A DNA stretch of 64,000 nucleotides from Rosa chinensis (taxonomy: Eukaryota; Streptophyta; Magnoliopsida; Rosales; Rosaceae), in the NCBI RefSeq assembly GCF_002994745.2, contig NC_037088.1, forward strand, positions 62,700,397 through 62,764,396. Direction: 5' to 3'. Shown piece by piece: positions 1 through 14,200 of this stretch. How positions within the stretch are numbered: position 1 is the first letter of the stretch; each line of letters begins with the position of its first letter. The notes under the pieces are model-generated. The model searched no databases. It saw only the letters and a program-made list of their open reading frames with translations, and was not told the DNA's origin. Both the position numbers and the translations under genes were made by a program.

Positions 1-14
1 TCTGCGTGATTCAG

Positions 15-551
15 TCAAGAGATGCCAAGATCTAGTTTCACTGTGGAGCTTGATGCTGCCAATGCTAGTTGGTTGTCGAATGATGTTGTCTTGCTGTCTA
101 CAAAAACCGGGGAGCTCTTATTGCTCACCCTTGTTTATGATGGAAGGTCAGTCATTGTATTTACTTTATAATATGATTATGTTTGCTTAGTTTTCTTAGT
201 CTTATTTTGTGTGAAGAAGCAGAGCTTGTTTACTTATTCTTTGCCACCACTGGGTGACTATAGTCTGTGTTTACATAGTACGGAAATCTTCTACGAGTCT
301 CTTATATATATGAGTAAGAAAGAAGGGTTTGAAGTTTATTTATTTCACTTTACTATGCGCTAATTTGGAAATGGTGAAGCAATGGAAACCTATTTTCTGC
401 TGACATGGTACTTTTGCCCAATTATTAATTTATGATCTGGATAATGCCACAAGTTGTTGGAATGTGGCATACCTTGGATGATTCTTGAGCAGCTTGACTT
501 TTTTCTCTTCCCACCTGCATGGTAGTAGGAAATACATATGTGAATATATGA

Positions 552-585
<34 letters not shown>

Positions 586-3500
586 CACACTTATGTTCAT
601 CATTCTAAAATAGCTTGCTATGCAATGATCCTATTTTTATATGCAGGGTCGTACACAGACTTGATATTTCAAAGTCTAAAGCTTCAGTACTTACGTCGGT
701 GAGTTCCATTTTTTTGTTGGCCCTAATTTTCTTTTAGCTATACCAGTCTTAAGTTATTCTGTATCATTATATAATGTAATATTAATTGTAGTTTTGGTGA
801 ATCCACTGTTTCTTGTGTAGGGAATTGCAACAGTTGGAAATTCATTATTTTTTTTGGGCAGTCGGTTGGGAGACAGTTTGCTTGTGCAGTTTACTAGTGG
901 AGTAGGGGCCTCGATGTTGTCAGCTGGTTTGAAGGATGAGGTTTGTGTTGAAATCATTAGTTTGGCTCTTAGTTGTGAAAAAGTTAATATAATTGCTGTT
1001 TTCAATCATCATTTTGAAGTCTGCTTCTTGTTAATGAAATTTGAATTTAGCTCCCTTTTTTGATATTTACTCATTTTTAGTGTCTTTAACTGTTATACCC
1101 TTAATGTTTCTGTTTTTCCCTACTTTAAAGAGAAATCTTTTGAAGTGGAACTTTGGCGCATCCTTTGTTTTTATGCGTAGTTGAATCTCCCAAGGTTTTG
1201 ATAATTTTCATGTTTGAGTGAAATCTCTTTAAATATTTTCTTTGTTTTGATCTTTACTGATTGCAAACCTTGTTGTTTTTCCAATAATTTCTGTACTTGT
1301 ATGGATAAAAAACATTCCTGATGCTTTAATGTTACAGGTAGGAGATATTGAAGGTGATGCCCCATCAGCTAAGCGATTGCGAATGTCATCTTCTGATGCA
1401 TTGCAAGATATGATTAGTGGTGAGGAGCTCTCTTTATATGGGTCAGCTCAAAACAATGCAGAATCAGCTCAGGTTGTTCACTTTTCGAAGAATGCATTTC
1501 CTGTTTATGTTTTAATCTGCTTGATTTGGTCCATACGGGGAATTTTTAATGAAAAAACAGTGAGAGGATCTCTGCCATTGCAGAACGAGATATTGTAAAC
1601 AGAAAGAGCATTTAAATTTGAATTGAATGTGTGCTTTCATGTTCTTTTTATTACATATTTAGCAGTTAAATATGTTATGATTTGGTCTTTATGTTATGAT
1701 TTGTCGCTTATATTATATGTTTTTTTGGGTACATGCAGAGGTCTTTCTCATTTGCGGTCAGGGATTCTTTGGTTAACGTTGGTCCTTTGAAGGACTTCTC
1801 CTATGGGCTAAGGATAAATGCAGATGCAAATGCTACTGGAATTGCTAAACAGAGCAATTATGAACTGGTAGCTGATGAACTTACTCCCCCCCTTGTTATA
1901 TACAAGTTTTCCTTGATATGAATAATGGGCTATATGCTTAATCTTAACCGGTTTTGGTAGGCTCCTTCTGGAAATGATTACAATGCCTGCTTCCTTATTT
2001 CCTTAATCAGGCAACATTTAGGCCATTTTGGAATTTACTTGTCTTTATCTGTTATTTGTAAATTGGGAAATTTGACATTATGAATGTTGGTATTGTTTTA
2101 TAAATAGATAACTGTAATTTTTTTTTTTGGGGATAAATTTTAGGTGTGTTGTTCGGGTCATGGAAAGAATGGTTCGCTCTGTGTTCTTCGTCAGTCAATT
2201 CGTCCAGAAATGATTACTGAGGTCGGTGGTAGTTTATTTTGGTTGCATGTCTTGCTACTTCAGTTAATATCCATTTACAGTAAGAGTTGATCAAATGAAA
2301 ATGACCATACTTTCTGTTTTTGGATTTAACAGGTTGCACTACCAGGTTGCAAGGGAATTTGGACCGTTTACCATAAGAATGCACGTGGTCATAATGCTGA
2401 GTCTTCCGATGATGAGTATCATGCTTTTTTAATTATAAGTCTGGAGGCTCGTACAATGGTCAGTCATCTTCTCTTTTATGATACATTAAACCTGACACGT
2501 TCTTTCTAGGTTGATAAATTTTTGTTGTTCAGCTTTGCATAATGATTAATGAATCATTCAAATGTGCAACATTTTTAAGATGATAATTATAAGTCACTTG
2601 TAAATCCTATTTATATTTTAGAAAAATGGGGTCTTTGGGTTAGGGTGTTGGAGGGGGCTCTCTAGTAGATGTTGTATGGGTAGTATAGATGACCAGATTA
2701 ATAAAGTACAGCCACAGACTGCCCCCCAGCTTATATCCCAAAAATCAGCTACTTTAAACATTTGGAGTCATATGGTGCGTACACAGTTCTGTACATACCA
2801 GGAAGAGCTTAGTCTCTGTAGTGTTTGATATTTACAATTTCTGTCAGACTTTCATTTGAAATAATCTTTAACACCCCTTTACCAAATGTTGACTAGGTAC
2901 TTGAAACAGCTGATCATCTGAGCGAAGTCACAGATAAAGTTGACTATTTTCTGCAAGGGAGAACAATTGCGGCAGGGAATTTGTTTGGAAGGTGAGTGTT
3001 TAATTTCAATTACATGCTTCAACTCTTTTTATAAATTGTTCTCATCAGTTGGCTTATACATTGTGTTTTGTATATTTAACTTATATTTACTTTCAATTTG
3101 GATCTACAACTATTTACTCTGTAAAGGACAATAGCGGTCTTCATATTCATACTAATTCCTTCTTGTTTTTTAGGCGTCGAGTTGTGCAGATCTATGAAAG
3201 GGGAGCTCGAATTCTAGAAGGCTATTATATGACTCAGGACTTAAGCTTTGGTGCCTCAAACTCTGAATCTGGCACAGGTTCTGAGAGTGCTACAGTATTA
3301 TCAGTTTCTATTGTTGATCCGTATGTGTTGCTGAGAATGTCTGATGGTGGTATTCGGCTCCTTGTTGGAGGTATCTTTAGTCAAGCTTATGCTATTTTAC
3401 ACATGATTTTGAGTGCAGTCATGTCACTCATAGTGGTTTCTCTGGTTGGCTTTGCTATTTATGTGGACATTATTTTGAACTCTCTGTTTCACTTATTGCC

Positions 3501-6500
3501 TTAAGAATTAAATATGCTAAAAAAAACATGGAGCCTTAAGTAAATATTCTTTAGCTAAAATCCTCATTATATAATCTAAATGGAGGAATTTTACATGCAT
3601 TTGCATGTCTGAAAATTGAAACTCTGTCTGCGGAACTATACATGCATATGCATGTTGGAAACTGCGTAAAGAATTCGATTTTTTTTTCTGTACTAATATC
3701 ATTATGTTTATACAATAGCCGATTGCCTGAGTATTAATTTGTATTCTTATGTTTCGATCTTTTTGATGCATTGCTTTCATTTTTCAAGAATTATTCTGCT
3801 CGGAGTTTTTATGGATAAACATGGATCAGCTCATGTCGATTTTCATTTGCAGATCCTTCTTTGTGCACTGTTTCTATAAGCATCCCGGCAGCCTTTGAGA
3901 GCTCAAAGAAAATAGTATCTGCCTGTACACTGTATCATGATGAAGGACCTGAGCCATGGCTCCGGAAGACAAGTACTGATGCTTGGCTTTCTACAGGCAT
4001 TGACGAGGCCATTGATGGTGCTGATGGTGTATTACATGACCAGGGTGATGTATATTGTGTCGTTTGTTACGAAAGCGGCTCCCTTGAAATATTTGACGTA
4101 CCAAATTTTAATTGTGTTTTCTCTGTGGATAAGTTTGTATCTGGAAAGGCACACCTAGTTGACACATTTATGCGAGACCCACTAATTGATTCCCAAAAGA
4201 TGATCGGCCAAAGCACTGAAGAAGTGAGTGGCCTGAGTAGGAAAGAAAATATACACAATATGAGAGTTGTAGAGCTTACCATGCAAAGATGGTCAGGACA
4301 GTATAGTCGTCCATTTCTTTTTGGAATATTGAATGATGGGATGATATTTTGTTACCATGCGTACTTATATGAAAGTCCAGACAATACCAAAACTGAAGAT
4401 TCAGCTTCATCACAAAATGCTACTGCTTCCAGGCTTAGAAATTTGAGATTCGTTCGTGTTCCCTTGGACACATATGCTAGGAATGACTCATCAAATGGAA
4501 TTTCCGGTCAAAGAATAACTGTTTTCAACAACATTGCTGGTAATCAGGGTTTGTTCCTTTCTGGTTCAAGACCAGCTTGGTTCATGGTATTCAGAGAGCG
4601 GCTTCGTGTTCATCCACAGGTGAGAAATCCACGTCTCTTTCTGAAATAGGGAAATGATTGAGGCAGCCCATGTTTTTTATATGCGTTGTAGTTGGTATAT
4701 TACATGATTATGCTGGAAAGATGAATTTTAAAGATACTTTCTGGAAATAAGATTAACAAAGAGTTCAAATGGAAGTCCCATGTATATATTGGAAAAAACA
4801 GTTTCTCGATGAGGATGTTGGATAGGGCTCTCAATACTCAATAGAGTTGTTGGAGTTAAGAAATTGGAAGTTTTGATTGTCTACTAATGGAGTTTCTGTG
4901 TTATTTTCTTTGGCAGCTTTGTGATGGTTCAATTGTTGCCTTCACTGTGCTTCACAATGTTAACTGTAATCATGGACTCATATATGTTACATCACAGGTT
5001 TGTACACAGTATACTTCCATTCTCTCAGAATTGTTCCTAAACTGGGATTGCTCATTTTGGCTAATCCTACTCTACTTTCCAGGGTATTATGAAAATTTGC
5101 CAACTGCCATCTATTACAAGCTATGACAATTATTGGCCTGTACAGAAGGTGGGTACTCCATTAGGATAATGTATAATAAATCCTACATTTGTGTACATAC
5201 TGCCATCTATTAGTTATATTTATGCATTACTAATGTATTCTCGTGTTTTAATTAGATTCCGTTGAAAGGGACTCCCCACCAGGTCACTTACTTTGCCGAG
5301 AAGAATTTATACCCACTTATAGTTTCCGTACCTGTGAGTATATCTGCACCCTCTCTTTTTCTTGCTCAATTCTAATATCCGTCTTTTTTTTTGGGGTCTG
5401 AAATCCTAATATCTGTCTTACATTAAGGTTTTATTTTCACATTGTTGCCTAGCATGCACCCAAACAGGCAAACACTACATATCCACATGTCACAGGGCCT
5501 GTTTGGTATGCAATGCACACATCCACACATCCACACGAACCTTGTCAAATCATCAATTTCTTTAATTGGGATTCGGTTATTCTGTGTACACAAATTCTTT
5601 TAGCTTCACTCTCTTAGCACTATCAACTTTTGTTTAGCTCTGCATATGATTTTTCTTCTTCTTATTCAGACACATTATGAGCCATTTTCGAGTAATACAC
5701 GACAATTAATGTTCAGGTTCAGAAGCCACTGAATCAAGTTCTATCATCTTTGGTTGATCAAGAATTTGGCCATTCGGTTGAGAATCATAATTTGAGTCCT
5801 GAAGAACTACACCGGACTTATACTGTTGATGAATTCGAGGTTCGGATTATGGAGCCAGAAAAATCTGGTGGCCCTTGGCAAGCTAGGGCTACCATTCCAA
5901 TGCAAACTTCTGAAAATGCTCTGACTGTTCGCGTAGTTACACTGTTTGTAAGTTTGCTGGCTCCTGATGTGTCCTATGCTTAGCTTATGCTTTCTATTAT
6001 CCTTTGTTCCAGTGTCAAAAGTAAGCTGGTGTCTAGACAATCTCCTTATCTTTATTTTATTAGATTTTTTTTCTCGAATAAGTCACATATACTTCATTGC
6101 AGAATACAACAACAAAAGAGAACGAAACACTTTTAGCAATTGGGACAGCTTATGTTCAAGGGGAGGATGTTGCTGGTAGAGGACGGGTTCTTTTATTTTC
6201 GGCAGAAAATAATGCTGACAATCCTCAAAACTTGGTACTTTTTCAGAACATTTACAACTTTTCTCTCTTAACTCCATCTATTACCGTACAAATTTTATAG
6301 ATACCTTTTACCTGTTATGCTTCTTTCTAAAGTCTCAATTCTATGAGATAATTACAGTTATTTCTGATTTCAGGTTTCAGAGGTTTTCTCCAAGGAATTG
6401 AAAGGTGCCATATCTGCATTGGCCTCGCTTCAAGGCCATCTACTAATAGCTTCTGGTCCTAAAATTATTTTACACAAGTGGACTGGTAGTGATCTGACTG

Positions 6501-8207
6501 GTGTTGCATTTTTTGATGTTCCACCTTTATACGTAGTGAGCTTGAATATTGTGAGTATACTTCCTTTACTCAACTTTCTCTTTTAACTGTTTCCCTTACC
6601 AGTAATTGACTATGTGATTAAGACCTGTACTTTGATATGTTAAGGATATGTCTGTTGAAAATTTGAAATGTGTCAAAAATTTTCATTTGCTTGTTAAGTT
6701 TAATCCTCCTTCTCAGTTGTTTGTTTGATAACTTCTCATCTTAAAAATAGAAGGAATTGAAGGAAAAGGAATTAGAAGTTTCTCAGATAAATTAAATGTA
6801 TTTATTATTGATATTCACACACAAAAGTTTCCATGTGTGCGCATGGTCACATGTCTCCATCTGTGTGCATAGTATGCTCAATTCATTTATCATGATCCTT
6901 GTTAATGGGTAAATTCATTGTTTCAGGTCAAGAATTTCATTCTCCTCGGTGACATTCACAAAAGCATTTACTTCCTCAGTTGGAAGGAGCAGGGAGCTCA
7001 GCTCAGTTTATTGGCCAAGGATTTTGGTAACCTTGATTGTTTTGCAACAGAGTTTTTGATTGATGGAAGTACTCTGAGCCTTGCAGTTGCAGATGAACAA
7101 AAGAACATTCAGGTCAGTGCCTTGTAGTTTCAGTTTTTATGTTATTTAGGTGTCTTCTTCTACTGCCCACCCGTTAAGCATACAGTTATGTTAGTCTTCT
7201 TTTAGGTGTCTTCCCTACCACCCACCCCTTAAGCATACAGGGGGTTCTACCAAGTGATATATATTAAGATAATTGAAATCCTTTGTCTTTTGAAGAAAAA
7301 GAACAAAAGGTTAATGAAACTATCGATATCAGGTTTCCCTTTTTTTTAATTTCTTTTATTTGTCTTATATTTCTGGGGGAGGTTTTATGCAACATTAGTC
7401 ATGACTCAAATGATGCTTTTAGTGGATGGTTTACTTTTGCTTGAATGTGGTTTATGTGCTAAAACAGATTTTTTACTATGCACCAAAGATATCTGAGAGT
7501 TGGAAGGGCCAGAAGCTTCTTACAAGAGCTGAATTCCATGTCGGTGCCCATGTGACTAAGTTCTTGCGGTTACAGATGCTTTCTACATTATCTGATCGAA
7601 CTGGAAAAAATCCAGGCTCTGATAAAACAAATCGCTTTGCTTTGTTATTTGGTACCCTGGATGGCAGCATTGGTTGTATTGCGCCTCTCGAGGAGCTGAC
7701 ATTTCGTAGATTGCAGTCATTACAGAATAAGCTTGTTGATGCTGTTCCCCATGTTGCTGGTTTGAATCCTAGATCATTCCGCCAGTTTCGTTCAAAAGGA
7801 AAAGCTCATCGGCCAGGCCCTGATAGCATTGTTGACTGCGAGCTACTATTCCAGTATGTTTTGATGTCTGAGTTCTCTAATGTACTTAAATGGTCGTTTT
7901 TCATGTCTACATTTAAAAGATCTTGTTAGTTATGTTGCATATCATTTGCTCTGCCTGTTTATATCGGTTAGAGTTAAGACATTTAATTAAGAGGCTTATA
8001 TCAGTTAGTTGTTATGCAAACACTATTACTAGTGTTTGGTGCCATGCTAATAATGAACACTAACAACTGCACTACAATTTCTGTACTTCCAGTTATGAGA
8101 TGCTTCAGTTGGAGGAACAGCTTGAGATTGCTCAACAGATAGGGACAACTCGCCTTCAAATTCTTTCAAACTTGGACGACCTCTCTCTGGGAACGAGCTT
8201 CTTATGA
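15..8207 (+). CDS. CPSF160: CPSF160, cleavage and polyadenylation specificity factor subunit 1 (5' end outside window)
   Basis: Large scaffold subunit of the nuclear complex that recognises the poly(A) signal of pre-mRNA. The window holds 19 exons and about 1094 residues; Arabidopsis CPSF160 is about 1440, so roughly the N-terminal quarter is missing. Exons by GT/AG and frame: 15-146, 647-698, 821-940, 1338-1472, 1739-1867, 2144-2221, 2333-2458, 2897-2991, 3174-3370, 3853-4620, 4917-4997, 5083-5148, 5256-5333, 5717-5947, 6103-6234, 6374-6550, 6927-7112, 7468-7853, 8093-8207. Bases 1-14 look like the end of an intron. The spliced protein follows the plant protein throughout, for example FFLGSRLGDSLLVQF, SNYELVCCSGHGKNG, FNCVFSVDKF, LLAKDF, VDAVPHVAGLNP, and ends in GTSFL before TGA. 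It is built from beta-propeller (MMS1_N and CPSF_A) regions. No frame break was seen. First gene of the block shared with Arabidopsis At5g51660-51720. Confidence 0.96.
547..582. repeat. AT microsatellite in a CPSF160 intron
   Basis: A run of alternating A and T lies in the intron between the first two visible exons. It makes a spurious Ile/Tyr-rich reading frame on the minus strand. A likely length-variable marker; no function is suggested. Confidence 0.85.
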
Positions 8208-11200
8208 TTGTAGCAAATTTGAAGGAGCTTACAGGGTGGAACCCGTTATATTTGTGTTACTGAATCCCTGGCAGCTGGCATTACACTCATTTTTAATGGT
8301 TGGGTTACTGAACACTGGTCACTAGTTCTAGGTATAACTGCTTGCTAATAATATTAGCTAGTGTTAGTAAGTTGTTTCCTTTTAAGGATAGGTTATCGTA
8401 GTCATTAACCTTAGGCCGAGTTCTGTCCTCTGCTAACGTTCACCTGAAAAGACTTGTTGATATTGCCAGGAGTTTATCAAACTGCAGACCTCGTAAGCAC
8501 TTGCACTTGGATTTGTAGGGGAGAATCATATATACAATTGTGTAATTAGGACAGGTAATGGGTAAGAGGATGGAAGGAGAAAAAAGTAGGGGGTTTTGCA
8601 TTATGATAAGATTGAAGCTTTTTGTAATACTACAGTTGTCGCATTGTAAGCTGTTAATGATAAGAAAATAGAGGATATTAGTTCCCAACTCAATGCTCCC
8701 TCAATCTCCCATTTTGTGCCTTGCTTGTATTTTGTCCTTGTTTTGGATCAGTTGTTAGAATGGAACTATTATTTGGCGTTGCATATTTTGATCTCATCTT
8801 AATGGAAGTTATTATTGCATGACACGCCTCTGGAGTGTCTGTTGGATAGTCGCACTGAGAAATGTAAGGCAGCGTTATAGGCGCTAGCAAGGCTAATAAT
8901 GTCTATGCATGTACGAAACTAGTGAGGTTCACGATGTCCACGCCTATGCAAGTCAGTGACACTAGCAAGGTTATCTATGCCATGGAAGCAAGCGAGGCTA
9001 ATGATATCCATGCAAATTAATGAGGTTACGATGTCTATGCTCATGCAAGTGGGGTTAACGATGCTAACTATGTCTATGCAAGCAAGGCTAATGATGCCCA
9101 CGCTCATGCAAGCAAGCAAGACCATGCACATGGAAAGATGTGGTGTGATTTTCTTACCCTGTGTGAGTCAATCCGTGAACTTTATTTTTTTCTAAAAAGA
9201 AAAATGTCAAAATCATGATCATCACCTAAAACTGTGGATGCACACGTTTTTTTTTTTCCTCATCAAAATCTTCTAATTGGTAATGCATGATTTTAAGCAA
9301 TTCTACACCTGATAGATCTCAAAATCTAGATGAATCTTTTTTAACGATTTTTTTACTCTAAAAAATCGTAAGAAAAAAATCTGATTTGGATTTTTTCAGG
9401 TCCGTCACTTGGTACATGTCTTAAAAATCATATTGTACTTAGTGAGATAATGACATGGGACTGATGGGAGGATTCAAAAAAAAAAAAAAAAAATTTGTTC
9501 ACAAGGTTTGACACGTTATGGCATGCCATGACATGTCCAAACGTGTCAAACCATGCCAGTACCAGATTTTATTCAAATTGTCTTGTGCCATAATTTCACC
9601 ATTTGTAAGGCATTTTTTAATACATGTTCCACGTGATGACACTTAAAAATCTCGAATGATTTTTTTAATATTATTATGATTTTAACTTTTGATAAAAAAA
9701 AAAAAAAAAACTTTCGAGACTCAGAAACTTATGAACATTTTATCCTTGATTCGTGACATTGTTTTAGTGCTTTTGTAAAAAACTCGATTTTTCACTCAAT
9801 ATTGATCAAGTTATGTCCTCTAATCAAGCACCGCTTCCCTACCAACCCAGCCTCCCTACCTCCCACATGCAATGCCAACAATGAAATGTTGCCTCATTAC
9901 ATGCAGAGGACAGAGTGGTGCTGCTAGGCCGCCCATAAAAGGGTGGGGTGGGGATGTTAAATGAATTGCTTAGACTCATCATTTTGAGACAATCCATTGA
10001 TTAGTAGCTTTTTAATACGCACAAAGGAAAAGATTAGCATCTTATATGAAGTAAGGATCCTATGAAACTGAGTTCCATGATCTTTTACTTTTTACTTGGG
10101 AATGGCAGACAGACGGTGTTACCGGGAGTTTTTGTCGAGCCGAGACTGAGAGTTCCTCAACAAAAATGGTGGGGGGAGCTACCAAGTGGGTGTCCATCTC
10201 TGAGAAATTCTTAGCTCCTCCATCATCTTCATGAAGTCCATCCATATGAACATAGAATTATGATGACTCACGTGCACATAATTCCATCTCTCTCTTTTGG
10301 GCAAAGGGAATGAATAGAGAGATAGAGAGAGATAAAGAGCATCTTAAGAAATAAGGGGATGTTTCTTCTTCTTCCTCTTCTTGTATCATGTGGTGTTATG
10401 GGACCATTTGGTTCATGAAATGTCCAGCTAAAGGGTAACACAAGCCCTCGAATTGTGATGAATGAGAGGCCATGGAGTGTCTCTAGCTCCTCACCCATGC
10501 GCAATACTAACTCTCTTATCCCTCTATCTTTGTTCAATAATACAGTTTCTTTATTCATTCTCTAAGTGTACCATGGCTTCTCTTTGGATTTTGGCCTTTG
10601 GAGGGGGCTTAATTAATTTCCAAAAGGGCATGCACTAGATGGGAGCTACTATGGAAGTGGGATCTTAGCAATGCACACTGAGTCACTCAGGTCCCCATCA
10701 ACAAGTATCTTGGAAGAAAAAAGGAGAAGGAGGTGCTCATGACAATGACCATAGCTTTGAATTTCTGCTTGCAAAATGGGTCAGACTCCAAGTCCAATTA
10801 CTCATGGTGCGCCTCGTCTCCCAATCAAACTCGGCCACCCCATGCTTAAGTGGTTCTAGACACAAATCACCATCAAAACTAGCTTTTCCTTTTCCCTTCT
10901 CTCTTCACCTTCCCCGTTTAAATCGAGGATTCAATGATCCTCTTTTACCATGTCGTTTTGCTAATTATGTACGCAAATACATCCATCAATTTCAGAGCAG
11001 ACTTTACAGACTTCTAAAATAGCCACACGGTTAATAATAACTGTATAAAATAACCGTTCAAGCGGTTTTTACACATCAACTGAAATTTACAATATAACTA
11101 AATATGTTCTCTCAATCAGATATTGTATACCTGCATTTCATTTCCTCACCCTTTCACTCATCTCCAACCATATATAAGTGCGCTTATTGACCCTTTGGTG

Positions 11201-14200
11201 GTATCTATCATCACTCGGCTATGTGGATGATGGCATCAAATCCCATTAGGGCATTATAAATAAGACTTTGAATTAGTGCATATATCCATCCCACTTAGGT
11301 TAGTCTGACCATATCCAATTTAGTCCATGTCCTCCATCATTTCTTTTTGGGTGGCAAGCGTACGTGCCAGAAAAGACACCATGCTTTAGCCGCAGCTTGG
11401 AATTAGATTATTAGTCCGCATGATGCAACACACATGATCGATCATCCATTTCTATATACACTCTACTTTTCAGTTTCTAGTTGTTTAAGCTTCGTTTTGG
11501 CTCCCCATAGTGAGTAGCTAGTGTGTACTTGCTATCATCATCAACCTCGATCTTCTAAATGGTATTTGATGATCTCAATCCTTGACCTAGCTTCTACTCC
11601 TTGTACACATCGTCATAAATAGAATGAAAGTCCTCTGGGTGCTACAAAGAATTATAAGAATGTTACGTACGTTAGAAGGTCATGGAGGCTATGTGCTATC
11701 TAGACACTTCTACATCAGAAGGTTACATCAAAACCTATTTTCATATCGGATTGAAATTCCGATAATCTCTCTGGACGTACTGAGTTTACTAAATCAAGAG
11801 TTGTACGTATGATACCATTTGTACCATTACTAATGATTTATGACTCAACTTGTAGTAATTTGTATCAACTAGGCTCTCATGCAATGGTAGCAGTCTCTAT
11901 TTCTGTCCAAAAAAATTCTAGTTCACATATATGTGGTTACTTTCATATAAAAAGTCCAAGTACATTTTAAACAAGATGAGACTAGTACAACGCATTTTAG
12001 TATTCTTCGATAGCTAGCTAGCTAGCAACAAGTAAGTAATAGGCACTTCGATCCCCTTTAAAATATAGAAATGCTCTAGTCAATGGATCGAGCAATTAAA
12101 AACCACAAAGTGCATATATAATTAAAACATTATGATCGATCATGTATTAAAATTTCATGTTGCCATATTTTTCGGCTTAGTTGGTAGAGATTCTAAGATC
12201 TTCATTGAGGTTTGAAGAATCTGGATCAATAATATTGTTGGTTCATTGCATTTGTAAGAAAAAGACATTTGCTATAAGTTGGTTAGTCAAAACCTGGATC
12301 CAATCCTCTTTACACATTAGTCTATTCTCTTTCTGATCAATCATAATCTTAGGAATACAAACAATTTCGATAAATGTTTGACTTGGACTAAATTATATTG
12401 TAATTATTTATATAATTAGTGTTATAATTTAGGATTACGATATATAGAGCTTAGCAAACCATAGCTACCTGTTTGAGTACGTATAGTACAATTGTGCACC
12501 AAATCCAAATTTCACCAACTGGCCGTTCACGTTGTGCCAAGTGGCAAGTGTTCATCCTGCCATTGCTGCCATGCAAATATAACCTAGAATATGTAGACTG
12601 GTCTGGAAGTGGGAGGCTTCCTTTTCCAACAATTCTTGAAAAGCTAGCTAGATACCAATTGCTGATCTCAACATTCATCGCTGCAAATCCCGTTTGTGGA
12701 TTTTAGCAACGAAGTAGACAAACGACAAAAGAATTACGCTTAAATAATAGTGCATATATATGGCATATAGGTAATCACTCAAAATTAACCAGTATACACA
12801 CGTTCTCCAAACTCCAATGTCAATTTGATCATCTTAAAACCCTAAACCGCAAACTAAAGAATAACAAGTTTGAACGGAGATTGTGTTTAGATATCTTGAT
12901 GTGATCTAGTACGTACGCATGAGAAAAGTAATAGCTCAGCTCATTATCCAATAGAGATATTTTTCTTTGGCTAGCGAAAATGATTGAATTAACTCAATCA
13001 TGAATATTACATATAATTTTTTTCTGTAATTGTAATACCCCGAAATATTGGCTTTATGTCTCCTCAGCTCGTCTTAGTAAGAAACTATGATCATTTTCTT
13101 AATAACAACATAAACTTGAAGATTTAGTCTTTACGATTTTATTTTGATAAAAAGAAAAGAAATAAGGAAAAAAAAGGGATGTCAACTCTTTCATTCTACA
13201 TCTCTGAAAAACAGTTATTGAATCCAATTAAAAAGGAGAATGAATTAAATAGCTAGCACAACAGCCACAACTTGGCAGACTTAACTTGCTGCCCTTTTAA
13301 TCTTCTATATATATGACAGGAACAAGAAGTAAATAATTAATAAAGCTAGCTAGCTAGCAGTGCATGCAGTGATACTTAATTGAATGTGTTGGGAGAGAAA
13401 GGTTGGGGAGGGGGAGGCATGCGCTTTAATCAAGACATGGGGATGTAACATAGGGTGAGAGTTGCCTATTCATTTTCCGACAAGTAAACACAAGAAATCG
13501 TCTTTGTTCTTCCATTGCTAGGCAAAAGCTTAACCCGATTTGCCAAAAGCTAGTAAAAAAGTGACCAACCTTTCCTTCAAACCTTTGAACACTACGCAAA
13601 TGAATATGAATATTATCATCATGTATGCAAAACCCTTCTTCCTCCTCTCGCCCTCGTATTTTTTTTTTCAATATTGAATCCAGTCAATCCACCAACCCAA
13701 TAAGCTAGGCAACCATTACGGAGTACCACACTTCCCTCTAACCATGTGATGTGGAATGAGTTACTCAGTGGGGGTACTTTTCTAGCTAATATTCCCATTA
13801 GGGATTGTCCATCTCACACCTCCACCCAAAAACTTCATTGAATTAATATATCTTTCTAGCTACTATATACCCATTATTGGATTAGCTAGCGCTCATGATG
13901 CAACTGCAGCATCTCCACCACATAAATACCTCTAGCTCCAACTTCCAACTCAACCCTAGCTCTTGGTATAATGGAATATATCACTAGGTTTATGGTTGAG
14001 TCGTGAATCGAAGAACTATTTTAAGTTGCGCATGCCAAGCTAGCTAATCGTACGTTATAATGGACGATTGGAGACTATACATGATTAGGAGGAAGAGTAT
14101 CACTAGCATGATGAAAGTAGGGTTTAGCATTTCGGAATAAGTCTTGTATTGATATGTTAATAAATATATCATCCGGATACGTTGATACGCATGTTTCAGG

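Noticed and set aside
8919..9195. Met-rich frames on both strands
   Set aside because: Produced by the degenerate minisatellite; repeats read open on both strands and show no coding constraint.
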